A stretch of 47,763 bases of DNA from Bradyrhizobium manausense. Lineage in GTDB: Bacteria > Pseudomonadota > Alphaproteobacteria > Rhizobiales > Xanthobacteraceae. Shown in pieces: positions 41,672 through 47,763 of the stretch (position 1 is the first letter of the stretch; each line of letters begins with the position of its first letter). The translations under genes were made by a program, and so were the position numbers. The stretch is taken from NCBI RefSeq assembly GCF_001440035.1, contig NZ_LJYG01000102.1, positions 40,155 to 87,917 of the forward strand, written 5' to 3'. Under the pieces are notes generated by a model that saw only the letters and a list, made by a program, of their open reading frames with translations, had not been told where the DNA came from and did not search any database.

Positions 41672-43063
41672 ATGAACAGTCCAAATCCAGACATGTCCCA
41701 GTTGTTCGCGGACCGTCAGGCCCAGCGCAGCACCCTGCATAATCGGTACCTGAACGAGCAGTTCGTCCGGGTTCTCAAGACCATCGGCTACGACGTCGGC
41801 TTCCAGAAGGGGCAGGGGCAGTACCTCTACGATCGCGAGGGGGCACGCTATCTCGACCTCTTGTCCGGCTTTGGCGTGTTTGCGATCGGGCGCAATCATC
41901 CTGTCATGCGCGAGGCGCTCAAGAGCGTGCTTGACGCCGATCTGCCCAATCTCGTTCAATTCGACGTCTCGACCCTGGCCGGCGTGCTCGCCGAGCGGCT
42001 CCTCAAATACGTTCCCTATCTCGACAAGGCCTTCTTCGCCAATTCCGGCGCAGAATGCGTCGAGGCCGCGATCAAGTTCGCGCGCGGTGCGACCGGGCGC
42101 CCCGGCATCGTCTATTGCGCCCACGGCTATCACGGCCTGACCTATGGCGCGCTGTCGCTGACCGGCGATTCGAACTTCCGCACCGGCTTCGAGCCGCTAC
42201 TGCCGGGTTGCACCTCGGTTCCGTTCAACGATCTCGCCGCGCTCGAGAAGGCCCTGGCCTCGCGCGAGGTCGCTGCCTTCGTCGTCGAGCCGATCCAGGG
42301 CAAGGGCGTCAACATGCCCTCCGACGAGTTCCTGCCGGGCGCGGCCGCGCTCTGCAAGAAGTACGGCACGCTGTTCGTCGCCGACGAGATCCAGACCGGC
42401 ATGGGCCGCACCGGCCGATTCCTCGCGGTCGAGCACTGGAATGTCGAGCCCGACATGGTGCTGTTGTCGAAGTCACTGTCGGGCGGCCACGTTCCCGTCG
42501 GCGCCGTGCTGACGCGCAAGAGCATCTTCGACAAGATTTTTAATCAGATGGACCGTGCCGTGGTGCACGGTTCCACGTTCTCCAAGAACGACCTGGCGAT
42601 GGCCGCAGGTATTGCCACTCTCGATGTGATGGAATCCGAGAAGCTGATCGAGGCTGCTGCCAAGCGCGGCGCGGAGCTTCGTCTCGCGCTTACCCGCATG
42701 GTGCCCGGCTACGAGCTGATGAAGGAAGTGCGCGGCAAGGGCCTGATGATCGGCATCGAGTTCGGTCCGCCGAAATCGCTGCGCCTGCGCGCCTCCTGGA
42801 ACGTGCTGGAGGCCGCCAACAAGGGCCTGTTCTGTCAGCTGATCACGGTGCCGCTGTTCAAGGACCACAAGATCCTGACCCAGGTCGCCGGTCACGGCAG
42901 CCACACCATCAAGCTCTTGCCGCCGCTCACCATCACCGAAGAAGACTGCAACTGGATCGAACGCGCCTTCGACGACGTCATCGCCGGCAGCCACAAGGTC
43001 CCCGGCGCGATCTGGTCGCTCGGCAAGACGCTCGTGGACAACGCGGTGCGGCGGTCGGCGTAG
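41672..43063 (+). CDS. hpnO: Aminohopanoid aminotransferase HpnO
   Basis: This encodes 463 residues of the class III aminotransferase family. PLP features are NSGAECVEAAIKFAR, the Asp in LFVADEIQTGMGRTG and Lys267 in LLSKSLSGGH. HpnO is needed for aminobacteriohopanetriol, converting an aldehyde side chain to the amine. The hopanoid context, following hpnN, separates it from acetylornithine or aminobutyrate aminotransferases of the same fold. ATG 41672 starts the protein. A palindromic repeat begins eight bases after the stop. Control could be from its own promoter, as the gene before it is on the other strand. Confidence 0.9.
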   Translation: MNSPNPDMSQLFADRQAQRSTLHNRYLNEQFVRVLKTIGYDVGFQKGQGQYLYDREGARYLDLLSGFGVFAIGRNHPVMREALKSVLDADLPNLVQFDVSTLAGVLAERLLKYVPYLDKAFFANSGAECVEAAIKFARGATGRPGIVYCAHGYHGLTYGALSLTGDSNFRTGFEPLLPGCTSVPFNDLAALEKALASREVAAFVVEPIQGKGVNMPSDEFLPGAAALCKKYGTLFVADEIQTGMGRTGRFLAVEHWNVEPDMVLLSKSLSGGHVPVGAVLTRKSIFDKIFNQMDRAVVHGSTFSKNDLAMAAGIATLDVMESEKLIEAAAKRGAELRLALTRMVPGYELMKEVRGKGLMIGIEFGPPKSLRLRASWNVLEAANKGLFCQLITVPLFKDHKILTQVAGHGSHTIKLLPPLTITEEDCNWIERAFDDVIAGSHKVPGAIWSLGKTLVDNAVRRSA

Positions 43064-43071
43064 ATGATGCC

Positions 43072-43153
43072 GTAGCCCGGATGGAGCGTAGCGAAATCCG
43101 GGATTCCAAAAACAGGCAAGATCCCGGATTGTGCTGCGCTCCATCCGGGCTAC
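43072..43153. repeat. REP-like palindromic repeat, copy 2
   Basis: This begins GTAGCCCGGATGGAGCG and ends CATCCGGGCTAC, with inner AATCCGGGATT/ATCCCGGATT arms. It lies between the hpnO and anti-sigma gene stops and may also act as a shared terminator-like hairpin. It is related to the copies at 25649 and 46013. Confidence 0.9.
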
Positions 43154-43162
43154 GAGCCCGGC

Positions 43163-43927
43163 TCACCCCTCCACGTTCGCCTTCATCGCCGCCTCGAACT
43201 TGTCGACGAACTCGCTGAGTTCGTCGCCGCCGATGTCGCTGACGGCCCAGAAGTTCAGGCCGCGCTCGCCCCAGCGGCGGCAGTTGAAGCCCTGCATGGT
43301 CTGCGTCTTCGGTGGCCGATGCTCGGTGCTCGCGGTCTGCGATACGAACAGGTTGATGATGTGCTGCCGGCGCTTGTAGACGACCGCGCCGATGGCGCGC
43401 GCATCGATATAATCGAGCCGGCCGCCGACCAGCGTAAAGCCTTGCGCGGTGAGGTCGATCACCGGCGGGGCGACGTCGAGCTTGCCGTTGAACCACGGCT
43501 TGACGGTGTGCTGGTCGGTCGAGACCACGTCGATGAGATGGCCCGCCTGGAGCGAACGCAGATGCGCGGAGACGACCTCCGAGAGGATGCGCTGCTGGTC
43601 GTCCTGGCGCAGCACGACAGCGACCACGCCTGAGGCGGCGAGTGCGGAGACCGCCGAACCCATCGCAAAGCCGCGCAGCACCGAGCGTCGGCTGGGCTGC
43701 GGCCGCGCTTGCGGGATCGACGCCTCGATACGAGTCCGGAGGCTAGCAGGCGCGCTGTAGCGCAGGTTGGTGTCGGCCAGTACGCGCTTCATCTCTCGCT
43801 GGGCCGCGAACTCGGCCGCGCAGGCCGGGCAGGCGGCGATATGGGCTTCGACCTCGCGCGCGTGGCCGGCATCAAGCTCGTTGTCGAGCAGCGCGTGAAG
43901 CAGGATTTTTGCTTCGTCGCAGGTCAT
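43163..43927 (-). CDS. Membrane-anchored zinc-finger anti-sigma factor
   Basis: This encodes 254 residues. The N-terminal zinc-finger (zf-HC2/ZAS) motif is HIAACPACAAEF (His-x3-Cys-x2-Cys), preceded by DEAKILLHALLDNELD. A single TM helix follows at about 90-110 (FAMGSAVSALAASGVVAVV), preceded by Arg residues. The C-terminal part lies outside the membrane (VVSAHLRSLQAGHLIDVVST, then a DLTAQGFTLVGGRLDYID region). It should hold the ECF sigma factor encoded just upstream at the membrane until a signal arrives. The start overlaps the sigma stop (ATGA), so they form a matched pair. Confidence 0.92.
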   Translation of the reverse strand: MTCDEAKILLHALLDNELDAGHAREVEAHIAACPACAAEFAAQREMKRVLADTNLRYSAPASLRTRIEASIPQARPQPSRRSVLRGFAMGSAVSALAASGVVAVVLRQDDQQRILSEVVSAHLRSLQAGHLIDVVSTDQHTVKPWFNGKLDVAPPVIDLTAQGFTLVGGRLDYIDARAIGAVVYKRRQHIINLFVSQTASTEHRPPKTQTMQGFNCRRWGERGLNFWAVSDIGGDELSEFVDKFEAAMKANVEG

Positions 43928-44472
43928 CTCAAATGCTCCTCTTCCGCCGTCCAGGCCGCGCGCAGCATGGCGCGGGCGCGGGCGAGACGGGACATCACGG
44001 TGCCGACGGGCGCGCCGACTGCTTCGGCAATTTCACGATAGGACAGGTTGTTGATCTCCCGCAGCACGAAGGTTTCCTTGAACGGCTCGGCGAGCGCGTC
44101 GATCATCTTGCGGATGGCGCCGGCGTCGCGAGTGCGTAGCACCTCGGTCTCCGGACTCGCCTCGCTCTCCTGCCACATCGGCGTCTGGTCGGCCGCTCCC
44201 GGCGTATCCTCGATCGCGGCGTGCGAATGCGCCCGTCTTGCATATTCGGCATTGCAGACATTGCGCAGGATCGCGAACAGCCACGGCTTCATCGCCGGCC
44301 CGCGATAGCTGTCAAAGTGCTTCAGCGCGCGCAGATAGCATTCCTGCACCGCGTCCTCCGCGTCGGAGGCGTCGCGCAGGAGATAGCGTGCGAGCGTGTA
44401 GACGTCGTCGAGATAGGGCAGTGCCGCCTCGCGGAAGCGCTGCGCCTTCTGCAAATCGTCGCTGACGGGCAT
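43924..44472 (-). CDS. ECF sigma factor paired with a zinc-finger anti-sigma
   Basis: This encodes 182 residues. Region 2 has VYTLARYLLRDASDAEDAVQ and KPWLFAILRNVCNAEYA; region 4 has the helix-turn-helix LSYREIAEAVGAPVGTVMSRL. I chose ATG 44472 (MPVSDDLQKAQRF) because AGAGG lies just upstream; the frame extends further but reads as non-coding. Its stop overlaps the anti-sigma start. A metallophosphoesterase and a cupredoxin gene lie upstream on the same strand. The inducing signal is unknown; the cupredoxin and phosphatase are possible targets. Confidence 0.93.
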   Translation of the reverse strand: MPVSDDLQKAQRFREAALPYLDDVYTLARYLLRDASDAEDAVQECYLRALKHFDSYRGPAMKPWLFAILRNVCNAEYARRAHSHAAIEDTPGAADQTPMWQESEASPETEVLRTRDAGAIRKMIDALAEPFKETFVLREINNLSYREIAEAVGAPVGTVMSRLARARAMLRAAWTAEEEHLR

Positions 44473-44554
44473 CGCCTCTCGCTTTGCCTCTTGCTGCGTT
44501 TGGTACGTCGTTTCGTGTTTCGCGTCGTTCTGGGGCCTGACCGAAGGCGCGCGA

Positions 44555-44584
44555 GCCCGGCCGGTGTGCGACCACCGGCCGGGC
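44555..44584. terminator. Strong GC-rich hairpin between cupredoxin and sigma genes
   Basis: GCCCGGCCGGTG (44555-44566) pairs perfectly with 44573-44584 over 12 bp, loop TGCGAC. There is no T tract on the minus strand after it, so it may end transcription weakly, stabilise the upstream message, or attenuate read-through into the sigma gene. Confidence 0.55.
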
Positions 44585-44611
44585 AAGACAGAGATGCCTT
44601 GGTTGGAGACG

Positions 44612-44941
44612 TTACTCAACCTTGATCATCCCGGTCATGTGCGGGTGCAACGAACAAAAATACTTGTAGTCGCCCGCATCGGTGAAGGTGAACGTGAACT
44701 TGTCGTCGGTATCCAGGGTTTTCGACCGGAACTTGCCGGCCGACACCACTGTGTGCGGGATGTCGTCCCGGTTGGTCCAGGTCACGGTCGTGCCGAGCTT
44801 GATCTTGAGCTCTGCCGGCTGGAAGACGAAATTGTCGATATGCACCTCCATGGCGTTCTCGTCGGCACGGGCTGTCGCGACGGGGAGCAGGATGGCCGCG
44901 GCCACAGCGACGGAAAAGTCGCGGCGATTGAGTGTCTTCAT
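44612..44941 (-). CDS. Periplasmic cupredoxin (amicyanin/plastocyanin-like)
   Basis: This encodes 109 residues. A signal peptide with an RR pair near the start (LNRRDFSVAVAAAILLPVATARA) suggests Tat export. The mature 84 residues form a single cupredoxin domain with type 1 copper ligands: His in DIPHTVV, then Cys, His and Met in YFCSLHPHMTGM. It is a small blue-copper electron carrier of the periplasm. It lies 24 bases after the metallophosphoesterase gene and before the sigma/anti-sigma pair. Its redox partner is unknown. Confidence 0.92.
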   Translation of the reverse strand: MKTLNRRDFSVAVAAAILLPVATARADENAMEVHIDNFVFQPAELKIKLGTTVTWTNRDDIPHTVVSAGKFRSKTLDTDDKFTFTFTDAGDYKYFCSLHPHMTGMIKVE

Positions 44942-44965
44942 GGTCAGCTTCTCTTCAACCTTGGA

Positions 44966-45910
44966 TCAACCTTGGAGCGGCGTGTCGATGATGGCGAGCC
45001 GCTGCTCGTTCTGCTTGAAGTTGACGCTGGCGACCCCGAGCATCGATCGGAGCTTGGCGTCCTCGACCTTCATCGGTCCGGGCGAGGGGGCGGTGCCGGG
45101 CGCCGGCTGCGGGAAGGCGGTGGAGCGCGCGGTGTGGAAGGTGACGTTGCCCTCGACCTTCTGCATCACCTGATGGATATGGCCGTTGAGCACGGTGACC
45201 GAGCCAAAACCCTTGACGTATTCGAGCGCGCGGCCGCCGTCCTCGGTGCCCCAGCCCCATTCCGGGTAGACGGTCCAGAGCGGGATATGGGCGAACAGCA
45301 CGATCGGCGTCGACTTCGACTTGCCGCGGAGATCGTCCTCGAGCCAGGCGAGCTGCTCGGTGCCGAGATTGCCGAGACCGCCGGCCTTGAGATCGACGAC
45401 GTTGACGAGCCCGATGAAGTGCACGCCGCCGGCGTCGAAGGAGTACCATCCCTGTCCCTTGGTGCCGCGGCCGTAACGATCGCGATAGAACTTCACCTCC
45501 TCGTCGAGGAAGTCATGCTCGCCGGGCACGTAGTGCACATCCAGCTTGGACTGCGAGATGATGCGGTCGGCGTTGTCGAACTCGGAGGCCTTGGACAGAT
45601 GGGTGATGTCGCCGGTGTGGATCATGAACGACGGCTTGGCTGGCATCGCATTGATCTTGCCCACGGCTTCCTCAAGCGTGCCGAGCGCATTGGGATTCGC
45701 CGGCTTGTCGAAGCCGACATGGCTGTCGCTGATCTGGAGGAAGGTCATGCCGGGCGCGGCGGCAGTTGCGGCCTCAGCGGAATCGATGATGCCAAGCGAG
45801 CGCGGCACGCCGCCGGTGATGGTCCAGAGCACCCCGGTGCCGGCCCATGTCATGCATTCGAGCACCTTGCGCCGGCTGACGCCGTCGTCCCCGTGATCGT
45901 GTCCGCTCAT
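44966..45910 (-). CDS. Tat-exported metallophosphoesterase
   Basis: This encodes 314 residues. The Tat-like signal has SRRKVLECM at the N-terminus and a hydrophobic stretch to about residue 50. The calcineurin-type metal-binding motifs are complete: ISDSHVG, HTGDITHL, PGEHDFLD (GEHD in place of the usual GNHD), FAHIPLW and NGHIHQ. It should hydrolyse a phosphate ester in the periplasm; the substrate is unknown. It is the first gene of a minus-strand group with the cupredoxin, and probably the ECF sigma and anti-sigma genes, so it may be part of an envelope stress set. Confidence 0.9.
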   Translation of the reverse strand: MSGHDHGDDGVSRRKVLECMTWAGTGVLWTITGGVPRSLGIIDSAEAATAAAPGMTFLQISDSHVGFDKPANPNALGTLEEAVGKINAMPAKPSFMIHTGDITHLSKASEFDNADRIISQSKLDVHYVPGEHDFLDEEVKFYRDRYGRGTKGQGWYSFDAGGVHFIGLVNVVDLKAGGLGNLGTEQLAWLEDDLRGKSKSTPIVLFAHIPLWTVYPEWGWGTEDGGRALEYVKGFGSVTVLNGHIHQVMQKVEGNVTFHTARSTAFPQPAPGTAPSPGPMKVEDAKLRSMLGVASVNFKQNEQRLAIIDTPLQG

Positions 45911-46012
45911 CGCAACGTCTCCTTTGGCCCGGGATTGGGCTTCGGGGAGGTGATCGGGGGAGGGGGAGATTTATTCCAGGAAGCGATGACGTTTTCGTGA
46001 TGTGCCGGGAAT

Positions 46013-46057
46013 GTAGCCCGGATGGAGCGAAGCGTAATCCGGGACCATCCGGGCTAC
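46013..46057. repeat. REP-like palindromic repeat, copy 3 (short)
   Basis: This 45-base form begins GTAGCCCGGATGGAGCG and ends CATCCGGGCTAC, lacking most of the central part of the other copies. Its right arm supplies the stop codon (TAG) of the GMC oxidoreductase gene at 46054. Confidence 0.9.
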
Positions 46058-47679
46058 GTTGACTTCGCATCCTCCAAAATCATCGCAGCTCCCTTCTCGG
46101 CGATCATCGCCGTCGGCGTGTTGGTGTTGCCCGAGGTGATCGTCGGCATGATCGAGGCATCGACGACGCGTAGGCCGCCGAGGCCATAGAAGCGCAGGCG
46201 TTCGTCGACCACGGCCATGGGATCGTTCGCCGATCCCATCTTGGCCGTGCCAACGGGATGGAAGATGGTGGTGCCGATGTCACCGGCGGCTTTTGCCAGC
46301 GAGGCGTCGTCATCGCCGACCGTCGGTCCGGGCAAATATTCAGTGGGGCGATACTTCGCGAGCGCCTTTTGCTGCATCAAGCGGCGCGTGGTGCGGATCG
46401 CGTCGGCGGCGACCTGGCGGTCGTCGTCGGTCGACAGATAGTTCGGCGCGATGATCGGCTTGTCGTCCGGGCTCGCCGAGCGCAGCCGCACGGTGCCGCG
46501 CGAGGTCGGCTGGAGATTGCAGGCGCTGACCGTTATCGCCGGGAAGCGGTGCAAGGGATCGCCGAACTTGTCGAGTGACAGCGGTTGCACGTGGAACTGG
46601 ATGTTGGCGCGCGCGCGCGTTGCGTCAGACCGCGTGAAGATGCCGAGCTGCGACGGCGCCATGGTCAGCGGACCACGGCGGCGGAAGGCATAGTCGAGAC
46701 CCATCAGGCCGCGGCGGAACAGGTTGTAGTAGGTCTCGTTCAGGGTTCGCACGCCCTCGACCTTGTAGATCGCGCGCTGCTGGAGGTGGTCCTGCAGATT
46801 GCGCCCCACGCCGGGCTTGTCCATCACGATGTCGATGCCGAGCGGAGACAGCCAGTCGGCCGGCCCGATGCCGGAGCGATGCAGCACCTGCACCGAGCCG
46901 ATCGAGCCCGCGGAGAGGATCACCTCGCGTTTTGCACGTGCCTCGACGATCTCGCCGTTCTGGAAGAAGCGCACGCCGACGGCGCGGCCCTGTTCGATGA
47001 TCAGGCGGTCGACCAGCACATGCTTTTCGAGCCGAAGATTGCGACGCCTCAAGGCCGGCTTGAGGAAGCCGCGCGCCGACGACCAACGTCGGCCGCGCTT
47101 CTGGTTGACGTGGAAATAGCTGGTGCCCTCGTTGTCACCGGTGTTGAAGTCAGGAATGCGCTTGATGCCCATCTCCTCGGCTGCATCGCCGACGGCGTCG
47201 AGAACATCCCAGGACAGCCGCGGCGCCTCGATGCGCCAGCCGCCGCCGGCGCCGTGATGCTCGCTGGCGCCGAGGAAGTGGTCTTCCAGCCGCTTGAACA
47301 GCGGCAGCACGTCATCGTAGCCCCAGCCGGTCAAGCCGAGCTGGCGCCAGTGATCGTAATCGGCAGCCTGGCCGCGCATCGAGATCATGGCGTTGATCGC
47401 CGAGCAGCCGCCGATCACCTTGCCGCGGGGATAGGCGAGCGAGCGGCCATTCAGGCCGGGCTCGGCCTCGGTCTTGAACATCCAGTCCGAGCGCGGATTG
47501 CCGATGGCAAAGAGATAGCCGACCGGAATGTGGAACCAGATCCAGTTGTCGTCACCCCCGGCCTCGAGAATGAGGACTCGGTTTGCTGATACGGCCGACA
47601 GCCGGTTGGCAAGGATGCAGCCGGCCGTGCCGGCGCCGACGACAATGTAGTCAAACTCACCTTCGAGCTGCCTTGGCAT
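46054..47679 (-). CDS. GMC-family FAD oxidoreductase (choline/alcohol dehydrogenase-like)
   Basis: This encodes 541 residues. The FAD-binding motif is DYIVVGAGTAGCILANRLS, the first GMC signature is PRGKVIGGCSAINAMI, the second is GSIGSVQVLHRSGIGP, and the active-site His is in FHPVGTAKMG with Asn in GNTNTPT. It oxidises an alcohol, with electrons probably passed to a quinone or other carrier; the substrate is unknown, and choline is only one option. I chose ATG 47679 (MPRQLEGEFDYIVV). The frame opens 17 residues earlier, but that part (APDKPGHDAV) is encoded by a repeat at 47699-47732 and is unlikely to be translated. Its stop lies in a repeat arm. Confidence 0.9.
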   Translation of the reverse strand: MPRQLEGEFDYIVVGAGTAGCILANRLSAVSANRVLILEAGGDDNWIWFHIPVGYLFAIGNPRSDWMFKTEAEPGLNGRSLAYPRGKVIGGCSAINAMISMRGQAADYDHWRQLGLTGWGYDDVLPLFKRLEDHFLGASEHHGAGGGWRIEAPRLSWDVLDAVGDAAEEMGIKRIPDFNTGDNEGTSYFHVNQKRGRRWSSARGFLKPALRRRNLRLEKHVLVDRLIIEQGRAVGVRFFQNGEIVEARAKREVILSAGSIGSVQVLHRSGIGPADWLSPLGIDIVMDKPGVGRNLQDHLQQRAIYKVEGVRTLNETYYNLFRRGLMGLDYAFRRRGPLTMAPSQLGIFTRSDATRARANIQFHVQPLSLDKFGDPLHRFPAITVSACNLQPTSRGTVRLRSASPDDKPIIAPNYLSTDDDRQVAADAIRTTRRLMQQKALAKYRPTEYLPGPTVGDDDASLAKAAGDIGTTIFHPVGTAKMGSANDPMAVVDERLRFYGLGGLRVVDASIMPTITSGNTNTPTAMIAEKGAAMILEDAKST

Positions 47680-47698
47680 TCCGCTTCCCACCCGAACG

Positions 47699-47732
47699 GC
47701 GTCATGCCCGGGCTTGTCCGGGGCATCCACGC
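47699..47732. repeat. Second palindromic repeat type near the GMC gene
   Basis: A segment starting GCGTCATGCCCGGGCTTG, with CCCGG/CCGGG arms around GCTTGT and ending GGGCATCCACGCG, matches a repeat I recall as very common in Bradyrhizobium intergenic regions. It is distinct from the GTAGCCCGG family and produces false N-terminal extensions (APDKPGHD). Confidence 0.65.
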
Positions 47733-47763
47733 GCTTTCAGTCCTAATAGGCAGACGTGGCTGG

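Noticed and set aside
1..47763. CRISPR arrays, tRNA, rRNA, prophage or insertion sequences
   Set aside because: No regular spaced repeats, no cloverleaf-like or rRNA sequence and no transposase, integrase or phage structural gene was recognised by reading; dedicated tools could still find small RNAs.

Overview
This window looks like the chromosome of a Bradyrhizobium-type alphaproteobacterium (Nitrobacteraceae, close to Rhodopseudomonas). The evidence is the high GC content, a large hopanoid lipid locus (hpnP, hpnCDE-shc-hpnG, hpnH-ispH, hpnN, hpnO), a RpoE-ChrR type sigma/anti-sigma pair, one good EcfG-type general-stress promoter, and palindromic GTAGCCCGGATG... repeats that I recognise as typical of this group. 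No rRNA, tRNA, CRISPR array, phage or insertion sequence was recognised. Gene identities rest on motifs and recalled family resemblance; no database search was run.

Layout. 1-1793: end of an alpha-E protein gene overlapping a transglutaminase gene, part of a peptide-modification operon that continues to the left. 2106-4922: an HD hydrolase, then on the minus strand three linked genes: RpoE-like ECF sigma, ChrR-like zinc/cupin anti-sigma, and a second ECF sigma. 5118-9154: rightward stress-type genes (epoxide-hydrolase-like protein, Rieske-FAD reductase, HdeD-like membrane protein, RlpA-like protein). 9736-11466: a chemoreceptor. 11780-18275: eutB, hpnP, eutC and an MMPL/RND exporter. 19762-25492: a tight hpnC-hpnD-hpnE-shc-hpnG operon making hopene from farnesyl diphosphate and processing its adenosyl side chain. 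25750-35530: a 2-aminoethylphosphonate (AEP) uptake and degradation island (pbfA, phnX, FAD oxidoreductase, fused permease, ATPase, binding protein, LysR regulator) plus a divergent MFS gene. 35756-43063: hopanoid genes resume (hpnH, ispH, hpnN, a DUF2147-like gene, hpnO). 43163-45910: a third ECF sigma/anti-sigma pair with a cupredoxin and a metallophosphoesterase. 46054-47679: a GMC oxidoreductase.

How it works together. HpnC/D/E make squalene, Shc cyclises it, HpnH adds the adenosyl group, HpnG removes adenine, HpnO makes the amino side chain, HpnP methylates C-2, HpnN exports the lipid, and IspH supplies isoprenoid precursors. The AEP island imports aminophosphonates and converts them to phosphonoacetaldehyde, which PhnX splits to acetaldehyde and phosphate.

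Most interesting points: hpnP lies between the two ethanolamine ammonia-lyase subunit genes and overlaps eutC; a consensus EcfG promoter sits just upstream of hpnN; the AEP island divides the hopanoid locus; a palindromic repeat lies between the real 3' end of pbfA and a displaced copy of that end; and the AEP regulator region has two clear palindromic candidate operators. I did not find a clearly unprecedented defence or mobile system.
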